From the NCBI RefSeq assembly GCF_003664645.1, contig NZ_RCHC01000006.1, positions 152,314 through 216,313 on the forward strand: DNA of 64,000 bases, written 5' to 3'. Positions within the stretch are counted from its first letter, which is position 1; the number at the start of each line of letters is the position of its first letter. The DNA is from Acinetobacter chengduensis (GTDB lineage Bacteria; Pseudomonadota; Gammaproteobacteria; Pseudomonadales; Moraxellaceae). This document shows, one piece after another, positions 47,024 to 56,756 of the stretch. The translations under genes and the position numbers were made by a program. The notes below the pieces were generated by a model. The model did no database searches. It was not told the DNA's origin and was given only the letters and a program-made list of their open reading frames with translations.

Positions 47024-47593
47024 TTAAGATTTTAAACTTTGATATAACGATAATAATTTTTGCGCGCCTAACAATAAATTTTCTTCCCAATCCAAATGTG
47101 CTGTGTCATTTGCACCATCGGTAATATATTTTACCGAGATTAAGCGAACGCCCAGTTTTTTACATACTTTTGCGATTGCGTAGCCTTCCATATCCACTAA
47201 ATTACACGGTACTTTCGGCAGCCCAGTTTCAAAGCTGTCGCCAGTACCGCAAATTCCTTGTGCTAAATGATTAAAATAAGGCTCAAGCTGAATCCCAGCA
47301 GGATACTCATCTTCCAGTGGCGTAACCCCTACTGCAAAGCCCAATGGCGACACATCCATATCACGCTGTACAAATTCAGTCACCTCAACCAATGCATGCG
47401 CATCAAAATGAGAACTCCCTGCGGTACCTAAGTTTAGTAAGGTTTTACAGCCCGTTTTTTGAATCACGTCATAGGCTTTAAATGCCGCATTGACTTTACC
47501 AATACCACTGTAGTGAACATTAATACCAGCCGACTCGAACAAGCCCTTCGACTCATTGGCTAAGGCCATCATTAGGGCCAAATCTTGTTTCAT
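47024..47593 (-). CDS. Nucleoside phosphorylase/nucleosidase-fold protein (MTA/SAH nucleosidase-like)
   Basis: A 189-residue protein of the PNP/UDP phosphorylase superfamily: MALANESKGLF, YSGIGKVNAAFKAYDVI, LLNLGTAGS, CNLVDMEGYAIAKV (metal- and ribose-binding region with catalytic Glu) and VKYITDGAND. The pattern is nearest to 5'-methylthioadenosine/S-adenosylhomocysteine nucleosidase but shorter than the usual 230 residues. GAGG lies 8-12 bases before the ATG. It converges with the RutR-like gene; the short gap holds two small hairpins. Confidence 0.8.
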   Translation of the reverse strand: MKQDLALMMALANESKGLFESAGINVHYSGIGKVNAAFKAYDVIQKTGCKTLLNLGTAGSSHFDAHALVEVTEFVQRDMDVSPLGFAVGVTPLEDEYPAGIQLEPYFNHLAQGICGTGDSFETGLPKVPCNLVDMEGYAIAKVCKKLGVRLISVKYITDGANDTAHLDWEENLLLGAQKLLSLYQSLKS

Positions 47594-47733
47594 GCACCAT
47601 TCCTCAAGTTAATGGCTACCGATATACCATAAATTGGCACAAAACAATAAAACCAGATGGCGAACGCACTGAATCTAACGCTTTAGATTGGGCTGAGCTC
47701 GGCCATAGATCTCAATAGTGTCTCTTGCTTGCT

Positions 47734-48810
47734 TTAAATTTGAAACTGCATGGGTCGCTTACCCAAAATAGATGGGGTTAAGGACTGATCATGACGTAAA
47801 GATTCTAAAATCTTTTCCAATGCAATATGCGCCATATCGCCACGCACACTATGTGAATGGGTCATTGGCATATTTTCTAAACCTTTACGGCGCGCCGCTA
47901 AAATTTTAATGTCTTGGTTATTCACTACCCACGTATACACGTTCACTGCGGGTTGAATCGCTTTAGCCAACACACGTGGTATTGGAAATTTATAACTTAC
48001 ACAGGTATATACTCGTGATTCATAAGGCCCAACAGGTGTAATCAGGCTATTAAAGACCATGCCTGAAGGCTCGCCCCAGTGGTATTCCACCAAGGTAATA
48101 TTGGGTGCAATAAAACTATCGCGATGTACTTGCTGTGCACCATGTGGATTGGTGAGCCATGGCATCATTCCTACATCGGCTTCATGGTCATGATATTCCA
48201 CCACTACTTTGCGTGGACTCACCTCAATGGTGGCATCTACAGCTTTGCCTGACTCAGAACGAAACCAACCTTCATGGACAAATATGGTATGGGTGACATC
48301 CATAATATTTTGCGCGACAGCCCCCATTTCACCATCATATTTACCCACCATATAATAGCTTTGCCAACCTGGCGCATCATAAAAAGGCAGTTTAAATATT
48401 TCTGGACGCGCTGTAGGGGCTTTATCTCCTAGATAGACCCAGATCAGGCCATCTTGCTCACAAACGTCATAACTACGCTGTTTAAACGCATGTGGTTTCT
48501 CTGGAAAAAATTTGCCATTCACACTTGGAATGTGCGCTACCTGACCATCAGCTTGATAAGACCAGCCATGATAAGGACACGTCACACAGCCATTGGTCAT
48601 TTTGCCTGCTGAAAGTGGAACGCCTCGATGAACACATTGATCTAACAATACCGCGGCTTGTCCGTTCTTTTGGCGAAACACAACAAAGTTTTTACCATAA
48701 ATAGTGGTTTGTAAGGGCTGATCTTTTTTTAATTCTTTAGAAGTACAAGCAACATACCATTCTTCTAATAAACCCTTGGCCTGATCCCAGAATTGAGTTT
48801 TTTCACACAT
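47734..48810 (-). CDS. Rieske-type oxygenase, alpha subunit
   Basis: A 358-residue protein with an N-terminal Rieske domain: C59-V-H61 and C78-P-Y-H81 hold the 2Fe-2S cluster. The catalytic domain carries the mononuclear iron site in MDVTHTIFVHEG (D-x2-H-x4-H). This is the single-component-type oxygenase group including VanA and related demethylases. The substrate cannot be told, and no ferredoxin or reductase gene is adjacent. It is not linked by spacing to the nucleosidase gene. Confidence 0.85.
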   Translation of the reverse strand: MCEKTQFWDQAKGLLEEWYVACTSKELKKDQPLQTTIYGKNFVVFRQKNGQAAVLLDQCVHRGVPLSAGKMTNGCVTCPYHGWSYQADGQVAHIPSVNGKFFPEKPHAFKQRSYDVCEQDGLIWVYLGDKAPTARPEIFKLPFYDAPGWQSYYMVGKYDGEMGAVAQNIMDVTHTIFVHEGWFRSESGKAVDATIEVSPRKVVVEYHDHEADVGMMPWLTNPHGAQQVHRDSFIAPNITLVEYHWGEPSGMVFNSLITPVGPYESRVYTCVSYKFPIPRVLAKAIQPAVNVYTWVVNNQDIKILAARRKGLENMPMTHSHSVRGDMAHIALEKILESLRHDQSLTPSILGKRPMQFQI

Positions 48811-49046
48811 TTTAAAATCCTGATTTCCATATAGAATTTTTATCTATTTAATTTTTATTGCGTTTTTTTAATTAATGGAGCGCATAAAATATGCCCGTCG
48901 CCAAGCATATTCTAACAGTTTAATGATTTTGCAAAATAGCATCCTGCAGATAAATCGTATCAGTATGGTCAAGTGGCAAGATCTTCAATTTAATGTCCCA
49001 TCTATTCTGTATCATGAGCCATCATATTGCTCGCCCAGTCCATAAA

Positions 49047-49070
49047 GCATGCTGTCATCCCAGCATGCTC
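49047..49070 (-). repeat. Inverted repeat after the TDT transporter gene
   Basis: AGCATGCTG (49047-49055) pairs with CAGCATGCT (near 49062-49070), between the 3' end of the transporter gene and the start of the Rieske gene region. T-run absent; possible weak terminator. Confidence 0.4.
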
Positions 49071-49105
49071 ATGTTTGCCTATTCACTCAGCAAATCCCCA
49101 ACCAA

Positions 49106-50257
49106 TTACAAAGCTTTGTCAGTGCACTGTGCTGTGGCTTCCAAGTAGCTTTTTAAACACGGTGAAAAGAATAAATGTCCTTGGTAAAAACCCAGTGCGG
49201 TTTTGCTGGCCACCCATAGCCACAGCACGATCAAACCAACACCTAAACCGTAACCAAAGTGATAAATCCATGCCATGTTGAGTTGAGCAGCAAGGTTCAA
49301 GACTGCAAAGCAATACACGCCCAGTGGAAAAGTCAAAGCCCACCAACCTAAGTTAAAAGGCAATACACGTCTGTGATGTAATGTGGTCAATATCGCTAAA
49401 CCTAACCACCACAAGCCAAAGCCCAATAGGATTAAACTACCTACGATACCTGCACCATGTAAGATCTGGCCCACATGTGCTAATCCAATGCTGGCCAATA
49501 AAGTCGGTGCTTGAGCACCTAGCACTAACAGGGCAAAAGCACCTGTGCCAATAGGACCCAACGCCAACCAATTACTAATTGCCAGTTCTTTGACAGGTAA
49601 TTGATGCAACGCCAAACGAAGCATTAAGATGGTTAAAATCGCAAAAGCAGGCAATACAGACATCCCCCAAAGTACATAACTGGCCAGCAAAATGCCTACC
49701 GCATGCTCTGTCACCGCAAGATGACCCAGTAATAAACCTCCACTTGTGGCTGCGACTTCACAGGCCACAATCGGCAGTAGCCAAACAGCCGTCATGCTTT
49801 TGAGTTCATGTTGTTGTCGTTGATACATCACAAAAGGAACCAACCAAGCAATCGCAACAGCCAAGACCACATCGATATACCAAAGTATCTCTGCCCAAAG
49901 CAAAGCCTCCTCGCCATAAATGGGCTGACCATATTTTAAAAAGCCATTTAAAATGGTCGCCAGCGCCATAGGGATTGCCCCAAAAAACAAGCACATCATA
50001 GGATGTTTAAAAATTTGTTTGGCCTCTACAGGGTAATACAGCCAACGCAATACATATAAAGCACTAAACAACACGAACATCATCATATTCAGATGCCAAA
50101 GCGCCACCCCAACAGACCATGTGAAGGTTTGAAAGATGGGAAACTCTGATACCATCAGTGCAACCACGCCTGTCCCCATACATACCGTAAACCAATTCGG
50201 AGTGAACTGACGGATCATCGTCTCAAGCCGTGTCTGTAAAAGCATAGTGTTTTGCAT
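49106..50257 (-). CDS. TDT-family transporter (TehA/SLAC1/Ssu1-like)
   Basis: A 383-residue membrane protein with about ten hydrophobic segments and the family start FTPNWFTVCMGTGVVALMV. Relatives include malate carriers (Mae1), the yeast sulfite pump Ssu1 and the anion channels TehA/SLAC1. Sulfite efflux would fit a genome region with an alkanesulfonate-degrading ssu operon 3 kb away, but this is inference. The product begins MQNTMLLQ, with GAGGACAACG before it. Monocistronic. Confidence 0.82.
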   Translation of the reverse strand: MQNTMLLQTRLETMIRQFTPNWFTVCMGTGVVALMVSEFPIFQTFTWSVGVALWHLNMMMFVLFSALYVLRWLYYPVEAKQIFKHPMMCLFFGAIPMALATILNGFLKYGQPIYGEEALLWAEILWYIDVVLAVAIAWLVPFVMYQRQQHELKSMTAVWLLPIVACEVAATSGGLLLGHLAVTEHAVGILLASYVLWGMSVLPAFAILTILMLRLALHQLPVKELAISNWLALGPIGTGAFALLVLGAQAPTLLASIGLAHVGQILHGAGIVGSLILLGFGLWWLGLAILTTLHHRRVLPFNLGWWALTFPLGVYCFAVLNLAAQLNMAWIYHFGYGLGVGLIVLWLWVASKTALGFYQGHLFFSPCLKSYLEATAQCTDKAL

Positions 50258-50463
50258 ATCGTTGTCCTCATCTAGAAGCTGGTCTTATCTTAACCAACTT
50301 TATAAATAAGAAAAATTGATTAATATTTATTGAATAAATCAATTAAACTTATATAAAGAATTAAACTACGGATTTCTTTTGCTTAAAAACACAACAACAA
50401 GACGAATGCTGAAGAATATGGCAATATATAGCACTCAAACATTTTCAACGATTTGATTCGCCC

Positions 50464-51465
50464 ATGCAGCTGCTCCGTCTGAATGCTTTAGCGCCCAACT
50501 TAGAATTTCCTCAAACAGCCTTAACGATTGGCAATTTTGATGGGGTACATTTGGGTCATCAGGCGATGCTCAGCCAACTTAAAGACATAGCCAAACAACA
50601 AAACTTAAAAACAGCGGTCATGATATTTGAGCCTCAACCGCTTGAATTTTTTAAATCTTACGAAGCTCCTCCACGTATTTCTTCGTTACGTGAAAAAGTC
50701 GAATACTTAACAGAGCTCGGCGTAGACTATATTGTGGTGGCAAAGTTTGATAACGACTTTCGTAACCTCAGTGCTGATACCTTTTGCGACATTTTAAAAT
50801 ACAAACTCAATACGCAAAGTTTAGTCTTAGGTGAAGATCATCATTTTGGTAAAAACCGTCAAGGCAATAGCGAATTTTTACGCCAGCGCGGTTTTCATGT
50901 AACCGATATACAAAATGTCGAGGTTAATGGTGAACGCGTGAGTTCAACGCTGGTCCGACAAACTCTACAAGCGGGTGATTTAGCTCATGCGGCTAAATTA
51001 CTCGGTCGTCCTTATAGCATCACGGGTCGTGTGCAATACGGCGATCAAATTGGTCGAACCATTAATTTTCCAACCATTAATGTGCGTTTAAACCGTCATA
51101 AACCGTGTTTGCACGGCATTTATGGTGTCGAAGTCATTTGCGAAACCGAATCCCTAAAAGCCAAAGTGGATCAAGCCCACGACAGCAAAAAAGGTATTGC
51201 TGGTTATGATGAGACTGCCCTGTTTGGTGCAGGTCATGTCGGCACTCGACCAGCCATCCAACAAGACCATCCAGAGTGGCGATTAGAAGTACATTTTCCT
51301 GATGTTTCTGCTAATCTGTATGGCCTGTTAATGCGGGTGACATTCTTAAACTATTTGCATGGCGAAAAGAATTATCCTTCGCTTGAAGCACTAAAAGCTG
51401 GAATTGATGATGATGTTGAGAAGCTACTTGAGTTTCGTCAAGATCATCCCCAATTCCCCTTTTAA
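50464..51465 (+). CDS. ribF: Bifunctional riboflavin kinase/FAD synthetase
   Basis: A 333-residue protein making FMN then FAD. The N-terminal nucleotidyltransferase part has IGNFDGVHLGHQAML (near residues 23-37), ISTLREK-like SSLREKVEYL, and RVSSTLVRQTLQAGD; the C-terminal kinase part has GRTINFPTINV and HGIYGVEV. It heads the ribF-ileS-lspA-fkpB cluster found in many gammaproteobacteria. Start ATG at 50464. Confidence 0.96.
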   Translation: MQLLRLNALAPNLEFPQTALTIGNFDGVHLGHQAMLSQLKDIAKQQNLKTAVMIFEPQPLEFFKSYEAPPRISSLREKVEYLTELGVDYIVVAKFDNDFRNLSADTFCDILKYKLNTQSLVLGEDHHFGKNRQGNSEFLRQRGFHVTDIQNVEVNGERVSSTLVRQTLQAGDLAHAAKLLGRPYSITGRVQYGDQIGRTINFPTINVRLNRHKPCLHGIYGVEVICETESLKAKVDQAHDSKKGIAGYDETALFGAGHVGTRPAIQQDHPEWRLEVHFPDVSANLYGLLMRVTFLNYLHGEKNYPSLEALKAGIDDDVEKLLEFRQDHPQFPF

Positions 51466-51528
51466 ATTCTCATATTTTTTATTGTAAAACGTGTCCGTAC
51501 AATCGGATTAAATTGGAAGACAACTTGC

Positions 51529-54375
51529 ATGAGCGATAAGCAAACTCCTGAAAATGCAGTGGATTACAAAGCCACGCTAAACCTCCCCGGTACTGAATTT
51601 GCAATGAAAGCAAATCTTGCAGTACGTGAAGCGAAATGGTTAGAAGAGTGGTATGCCGATGATATTTATCAGCAGATTCGTGCGTCGCGTATTGGCAAGA
51701 AAAAATATGTGCTTCATGACGGCCCTCCGTATGCAAATGGTCAAATCCATTTAGGTCACGCGGTCAACAAAGTCCTTAAAGACATCATCATCAAAAGCCA
51801 TGTGATGGATGGTTTTGACGCACCTTACGTACCGGGTTGGGACTGTCACGGTCTTCCAATCGAACTCAAAGTTGAAGAAAAAGTGGGTAAAGTCGGCGTA
51901 AAAGTCGATGCTTCTACGTTCCGTAAAGCCTGCCGTGAATATGCTTACACACAAGTTGAACTGCAAAAGAAAGACTTCGTACGTATGGGCGTGTTCGGTG
52001 ATTGGGACAATCCTTACCTCACCATGAACTTCAAACAAGAAGCTGACATCGTGCGTTCGCTAGGTGCAATTGCTAAAGCGGGTCATATCGAGCCGGGTCT
52101 TAAACCAGTGAACTGGTGTTTAGACTGTGGTTCATCTTTGGCTGAAGCCGAAGTTGAATACGAAGATAAAAAATCTGACGCAATTGACGTTGGCTTTACT
52201 GTTGTTGATTTAGCTGATTTATCTGCACGTTTAGGTGTAGAAGTAGCTGATCGTACAGACATCGTGATCTGGACAACAACGCCTTGGACCATGCCTGCCA
52301 ACCAAGCGGTTGCATTGCATGCTGAGCTTGAATACCAATTGGTTAAAGCTACAGGCGAAGACAAAGCATCTCAAAACTTCATCCTTGCAAAATCATTGGT
52401 TGAATCTGCAACTCAGCGTTATGGTTTCACTGCATTTGAAGTGCTTGCTGAATTCACAGGTTCTAAACTTGAGAATCTTGTACTTCAACATCCGTTAATC
52501 GCTGAACGCCAGGTACCTGTGATTTTGGGTGAACACGTAACCGATGCTAGTGGTACTGGTGCCGTACATACCGCACCCGGTCATGGTGTGGACGACTATA
52601 AAGTTGGCTTACAGTACAACTTAAAAGTTGAAAACCCAGTCGGTGGTAATGGTGTGTATTTACCAACTTCGCCTTTGTTTGCAGGCGAGCACATTTATAA
52701 AGCCAATCCAAAAATTATTGCTGCATTAACTGAAGCAAATAAACTTTGGGCACATGTAGTCATCAAGCATAGCTATCCGCATTGCTGGCGTCATAAAACT
52801 CCAATTATTTTCCGTGCGACACCACAATGGTTTATCAGCATGGATGCGAAGGGTCTGCGTAACCAAGCATTAAGCGCAATTGAAAATGACATCAGCTTTG
52901 TGCCAGATTGGGGTAAAAACCGTATTCAAGCGATGATCGAAGGTCGTCCGGACTGGTGTATCTCACGTCAACGTACGTGGGGCGTGCCAATTCCATTCTT
53001 CGTACATAAAGATACCAACGAGTTGCACCCACGTACCCCTGAATTGATTGAAGAAGTAGCTAAGCTGATTGAAAACGAGGGTATTGATGGTTGGTACAAC
53101 CGTGATGCACGCGAGTTCATTGGTGATGATGCAGATTGCTACAATGCAGTACGCGATACGCTAGACGTTTGGTTCGACTCTGGAACAACACACTTTGCTG
53201 TACTTCGTGAACGTGAAGAACTCACTGATCCTGCTGACTTGTACCTTGAAGGTTCAGACCAACACCGTGGTTGGTTCCAGTCTTCATTGTTAACCTCGAT
53301 TGCAATTAATGAACGCGCACCTTACAAAGGCTTATTGACGCACGGCTTCGTGGTCGATGAAAAAGGCCGTAAGATGTCAAAATCAATCGGTAACGTGATC
53401 ACACCACAAGACATCATTAAAGATATGGGTGCAGATGGTTTACGTTTCTGGATCGCATCTGCGGATTACCGTTATGAAATGACTGCGGGTAAAGAAATCT
53501 TTAGCCGTGCATCTGACGGTTACCGTCGTATCCGTAACACGCTTCGTTTCTTGCTTGCTAACTTGAATGGTTTCAAACCATCAACAGATGCATTGCCAGT
53601 GGATCAATTGATCGCGCTTGATCAATATATCTTGCAACGTGCTGCGGAAGTTCAAAAAACTATTCAACAAGCATACGAAGATATGAACTTCCATATCGTA
53701 ACGAATGCTTTGACCAACTTCTGTATCAACGACTTGGGTGGTTTCTACTTAGACATCATCAAAGACCGTCAGTACACAACTAAAGCGGATTCAGCTGCAC
53801 GTCATTCAGCTCAAACTGCGCTATATCATTTAGTACAAGCTTTCGTGCGTTGGATGTCACCAATCTTAAGCTTCACCGCACAAGAAGCATGGCCACTCAT
53901 TCCTGAGCAATCAGAGAAATATGTGTTCACTGCTGAATGGTATGACATTCCAGTCGCATCAACAGCAAATGCAGTTTCTGAAGCTGAATGGCAAACTTTG
54001 ATCTCTGTAAAATCTGCAGTGAATAAATTCATTGAAGCTGCACGTACAGCAAAAACTGTCGGTTCAAACCTGTCTGCAAAAGTTGAACTTTGGGCATCAA
54101 GCGAGCTGAAAACCGTTCTAGATAAATTGGGCGATGAACTTCGTTTTGTCCTCATTACATCACAAGTGATCGTGAATAACTTTGATGCGGCGCAAGGTGA
54201 AGCATCGGATCTTGAAGGCTTAAACGTGAAAGTTTCGGCAGCTGACGGTGAAAAATGTGCACGTTGCTGGCATGTGCTTCCCGATGTGAATACACATCAC
54301 GAACATCCAGGTCTTTGTTCTCGTTGTATTATTAACCTTCCTACAGGTCAAGGCGAAGAGAGAAAATATGCCTAA
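51529..54375 (+). CDS. ileS: Isoleucyl-tRNA synthetase
   Basis: A 948-residue class I synthetase. HIGH-type motif GPPYANGQIHLGH (near residue 65-77), the editing domain with WTTTPWTMPANQAV, KMSKS at KGRKMSKSIGNV, and a C-terminal zinc-binding module with CARCWHV and CSRC are all present. It loads tRNA-Ile and edits valine. Its last eight bases overlap the lspA start, so translation is coupled. The gene is bacterial-type and full length. Confidence 0.97.
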   Translation: MSDKQTPENAVDYKATLNLPGTEFAMKANLAVREAKWLEEWYADDIYQQIRASRIGKKKYVLHDGPPYANGQIHLGHAVNKVLKDIIIKSHVMDGFDAPYVPGWDCHGLPIELKVEEKVGKVGVKVDASTFRKACREYAYTQVELQKKDFVRMGVFGDWDNPYLTMNFKQEADIVRSLGAIAKAGHIEPGLKPVNWCLDCGSSLAEAEVEYEDKKSDAIDVGFTVVDLADLSARLGVEVADRTDIVIWTTTPWTMPANQAVALHAELEYQLVKATGEDKASQNFILAKSLVESATQRYGFTAFEVLAEFTGSKLENLVLQHPLIAERQVPVILGEHVTDASGTGAVHTAPGHGVDDYKVGLQYNLKVENPVGGNGVYLPTSPLFAGEHIYKANPKIIAALTEANKLWAHVVIKHSYPHCWRHKTPIIFRATPQWFISMDAKGLRNQALSAIENDISFVPDWGKNRIQAMIEGRPDWCISRQRTWGVPIPFFVHKDTNELHPRTPELIEEVAKLIENEGIDGWYNRDAREFIGDDADCYNAVRDTLDVWFDSGTTHFAVLREREELTDPADLYLEGSDQHRGWFQSSLLTSIAINERAPYKGLLTHGFVVDEKGRKMSKSIGNVITPQDIIKDMGADGLRFWIASADYRYEMTAGKEIFSRASDGYRRIRNTLRFLLANLNGFKPSTDALPVDQLIALDQYILQRAAEVQKTIQQAYEDMNFHIVTNALTNFCINDLGGFYLDIIKDRQYTTKADSAARHSAQTALYHLVQAFVRWMSPILSFTAQEAWPLIPEQSEKYVFTAEWYDIPVASTANAVSEAEWQTLISVKSAVNKFIEAARTAKTVGSNLSAKVELWASSELKTVLDKLGDELRFVLITSQVIVNNFDAAQGEASDLEGLNVKVSAADGEKCARCWHVLPDVNTHHEHPGLCSRCIINLPTGQGEERKYA

Positions 54376-54910
54376 TCCACAAGAAAAAAAGGGTTTCTTT
54401 CAATTCTACCCACACAATTTAGTGTGGGTGGGCTTATCCATTGTTGCCATTATTTTGGATCAATGGACTAAATGGATTGCCAGCACAAGTCTGAATTATG
54501 CAGACCCTGTTCCAGTCCTACCCTTTTTAAATTGGACATTACTCCATAACTATGGGGCAGCCTTTAGTTTCTTGTCCGATGCCGGTGGATGGCAACGTTA
54601 CTTCTTTACCTCACTTGCAGGTTTGGTGTCTGTTATTTTTGTATTTTGGCTCATGCGTATGCCAAAAACCGTGAAAATTTTACCGATTGCAATTGCACTT
54701 ATTTTAGGTGGCGCAATTGGTAATTTAATCGACCGCGTGTCTTTGGGTTATGTGGTCGATTTCATTCATGTGTATTACAACAACAGCCACTTCCCTGCAT
54801 TTAACCTTGCAGATAGTGCCATTACGCTGGGTACCATCTTATTGTTGATTGATACCTTCTTTTTAGAGAAGCAACGTATTCAACGTGCGGAAGCGCAAAA
54901 AAATGACTGA
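54368..54910 (+). CDS. lspA: Prolipoprotein signal peptidase
   Basis: A 180-residue inner-membrane aspartyl protease with four membrane segments. The catalytic Asp residues are D122 (GNLIDRV) and D149 (FNLADS). It removes lipoprotein signal peptides after lipidation, acting on the several lipoproteins encoded in this window. It overlaps ileS by eight bases at its 5' end and fkpB by eight at its 3' end. Confidence 0.96.
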   Translation: MPNPQEKKGFFQFYPHNLVWVGLSIVAIILDQWTKWIASTSLNYADPVPVLPFLNWTLLHNYGAAFSFLSDAGGWQRYFFTSLAGLVSVIFVFWLMRMPKTVKILPIAIALILGGAIGNLIDRVSLGYVVDFIHVYYNNSHFPAFNLADSAITLGTILLLIDTFFLEKQRIQRAEAQKND

Positions 54911-55385
54911 TTTGATTCATCCTAACGAAGAAATTCGTATTGAAGACGGCTCTAAAGTTGATCTTCACTTTTCTGTCGCGATTGAAAATGGCGTAGAAAT
55001 TGATAACACCCGTAGCCGTGCTGAACCTGTAAGCTTAGTGATGGGTGACGGTAGTTTATTGCCTGGTTTTGAAAAAGCATTATTTGGTTTACGTGCTGGC
55101 GACCGCCGTACGGTCAGCCTACCACCAGAAGATGCTTTTGGCCCTTGGAACCCCGAAAATGTACAAAAGTTTGACACTGTAAAATTTGAACAGCGCCCAA
55201 CTGAAGGTCACATGATCGAATTTGAAGACAAAGCCAAACAAAGCCTATACGGCGTGGTCAAAACCGTGGGTGAAGACATCACCGAAGTCGATTTTAACCA
55301 CCCATTGGCAGGCAAAAACATTACCTTTGAAGTGGAAATTTTTAAGGTAACGCCTGCTGGCCAGCAAGGCATTAAAATTATGTAA
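54903..55385 (+). CDS. fkpB: FKBP-type peptidyl-prolyl isomerase (FkpB/SlpA-like)
   Basis: A 160-residue SlyD/FkpB-type isomerase: VDLHFSVAIENGVEIDNTR, PGFEKALFGLRAGDRRTVSLPPEDAFG, and the insert-in-flap region TEGHMIEFEDKAKQSLYGVVKTVGEDITEVDFNHPLAGK. The ATG at 54903 overlaps the lspA stop (ATGACTGA). In E. coli ispH follows fkpB; here it does not, because a terminator and an FMN-reductase gene come next. Confidence 0.93.
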   Translation: MTDLIHPNEEIRIEDGSKVDLHFSVAIENGVEIDNTRSRAEPVSLVMGDGSLLPGFEKALFGLRAGDRRTVSLPPEDAFGPWNPENVQKFDTVKFEQRPTEGHMIEFEDKAKQSLYGVVKTVGEDITEVDFNHPLAGKNITFEVEIFKVTPAGQQGIKIM

Positions 55386-55403
55386 GTGACGTTTAGTCAT
55401 CAT

Positions 55404-55429
55404 AAAAAAGCACCTTAGGGTGTTTTTTT
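55404..55429 (+). terminator. Terminator of the ribF-ileS-lspA-fkpB operon
   Basis: AAGCACC pairs with GGTGTTT (one G-T pair) followed by T-run. Confidence 0.75.
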
Positions 55430-55504
55430 ATTAATTACATATCAATACTATACAACCAAATGGCCGTAGATTAATTTAAATAAAAAATAGCATTTGAGAA
55501 ACTG

Positions 55505-56047
55505 ATGAATATTCAAATTATTGTAGGTAGTGTTCGCGAAGGTCGTACCGCGATTAAAGTGGCTGCATGGGTCCAAACACAAATTGAACAGTATGGCTTT
55601 AGCACAGTTCAAACAGAAATTGTTGACTTAAAAGCGTGGGATCTGCCCTTTTTTGCAGGTGCAAACCCACCAATGACGGGTATTTATGACCAACCCAAGC
55701 AACAAGAATGGGCGGCTCAAATTGCCAAGGGTGATGCTTTCATTTTCATTAGTCCTGAATATAACCACGGCTACAGCCCTGCACTCAAAAATGCCTTAGA
55801 TTATTTGGGTAAAGAATGGAACGGGAAACCAGCAGCATACGTAAGTTATGGTGGTAGCAACGGTTCACGTTCGATTGATCAAATCCGCCAAGTTGCAACT
55901 CAGCTTGGACTGGTAGATACCAATGCTGTGGTTGAAATCCGTGATATTTTTGCCCGTAACCGTGCAGAAAATTTTGAAGGCAATGAATTTGATGACAAAG
56001 CCCTAAAAGCTGCTTTTGATAAACTCGTGAAATACGTCAGCGCATAA
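55505..56047 (+). CDS. NADPH-dependent FMN reductase family protein
   Basis: A 180-residue flavodoxin-fold reductase. The FMN phosphate loop is GSVREGRTAIKVAAWV (residues 8-23); SPEYNHGYSPALKNALDYL (near 81-99) and YGGSNGSRSIDQIR are family signatures. It reduces flavins or quinones; the acceptor is not evident. The ATG is preceded by weak GAG. The GacA box of the first Rsm-like RNA begins eight bases after its stop. Confidence 0.9.
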   Translation: MNIQIIVGSVREGRTAIKVAAWVQTQIEQYGFSTVQTEIVDLKAWDLPFFAGANPPMTGIYDQPKQQEWAAQIAKGDAFIFISPEYNHGYSPALKNALDYLGKEWNGKPAAYVSYGGSNGSRSIDQIRQVATQLGLVDTNAVVEIRDIFARNRAENFEGNEFDDKALKAAFDKLVKYVSA

Positions 56048-56054
56048 ATCACAG

Positions 56055-56072
56055 TGTAAGCTTTAGCTTACA
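56055..56072. promoter_or_regulatory. GacA/UvrY box of Rsm-like RNA A
   Basis: TGTAAG-CTTTAG-CTTACA matches the Pseudomonas GacA upstream activating sequence TGTAAG-N6-CTTACA in all twelve defined bases. Its centre is 53.5 bp upstream of the first base of the -10 hexamer TAATAT (56117-56122). Confidence 0.85.
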
Positions 56073-56128
56073 ACAACTGCGGATATTAGCCACTTTTCAC
56101 TTATTCATAAGCTGACTAATATAGGATT

Positions 56129-56264
56129 CATAGAGAGACAGGAAGTCTCCGAAGCCTAAAACAATAATGATAAGCAGGATAAACGCAGGAAGCGTACGGT
56201 ACGACAGGAGTTATACCGCTGAAATGAATCCGAAAAAGCCTCGACAGGATGTCGAGGCTTTTTT
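56129..56264 (+). ncRNA. Rsm/Csr-type regulatory RNA A (CsrA sponge)
   Basis: Predicted about 136 nt. Five GGA motifs: hairpin GAGAC-AGGAA-GTCTC at 56135-56149; an unpaired AGGA near 56177; CGC-AGGAA-GCG at 56184-56194; CGGTA-C-GAC-AGGA-GTT-A-TACCG at 56197-56218; and the terminator AAGCCTCGAC-AGGAT-GTCGAGGCTT (56236-56260) with its T-run. GGA in hairpin loops is the known binding site of CsrA/RsmA dimers, and such RNAs titrate CsrA. The start is inferred from the -10 TAATAT (56117-56122). There is no ribosome site followed by a protein-like frame. Confidence 0.82.
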
Positions 56265-56298
56265 CGTTATACTCTAAGCCACTCGAAACATCTTGGAT

Positions 56299-56694
56299 TT
56301 ACACATTCACTTGAAAACCTAAATCAACATCACATGCCGCTTGACCACCACAAATGCCCCAATTTTCTAAAGGACTTTCTCTCAGAAGAATCAATATATG
56401 GTCAGCTGGAATACCCAATGCCGTTAAATTCATAACTAATTTTTCATATAAACCACGCTTTGCTTCTATAGAACGCCCCGTAAAGCAATCAATGCTAATT
56501 TGCGTAAATAATTCTGGTTGGGTTAAGTGACTAAACACTTGAAAGCGGTGAGGTGCATGGACACACAGACGAATATTACGATCAGTTTGGGGGAGCTGAA
56601 AACATTGCTGTATCGTATCCAAGACTGTATTCAATAAAGCTTCTTCTTCTGCACGGCTATACTGGGTTCGAATATCGATTTGAATTGAAGGCAT
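56299..56694 (-). CDS. Tautomerase-superfamily protein
   Basis: A 131-residue protein with Pro directly after the initiator Met, the catalytic N-terminal proline of 4-oxalocrotonate tautomerase-type enzymes. It is twice the size of a 62-residue 4-OT, suggesting two fused beta-alpha-beta units, as in MIF- or cis-CaaD-like members. Motifs: IDIRTQYSRAEEEALLNTVLD and FTGRSIEAKRGLYEKLVMNL. The substrate is unknown. It lies between Rsm-like RNAs A and B on the opposite strand; the terminator of A points into its 3' end. Confidence 0.8.
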   Translation of the reverse strand: MPSIQIDIRTQYSRAEEEALLNTVLDTIQQCFQLPQTDRNIRLCVHAPHRFQVFSHLTQPELFTQISIDCFTGRSIEAKRGLYEKLVMNLTALGIPADHILILLRESPLENWGICGGQAACDVDLGFQVNV

Positions 56695-56756
56695 GGGGTA
56701 TTGTGCTTTTCTGTTGTTATGATCAATACATTATGAGTTTTTATGATTTATATCAA

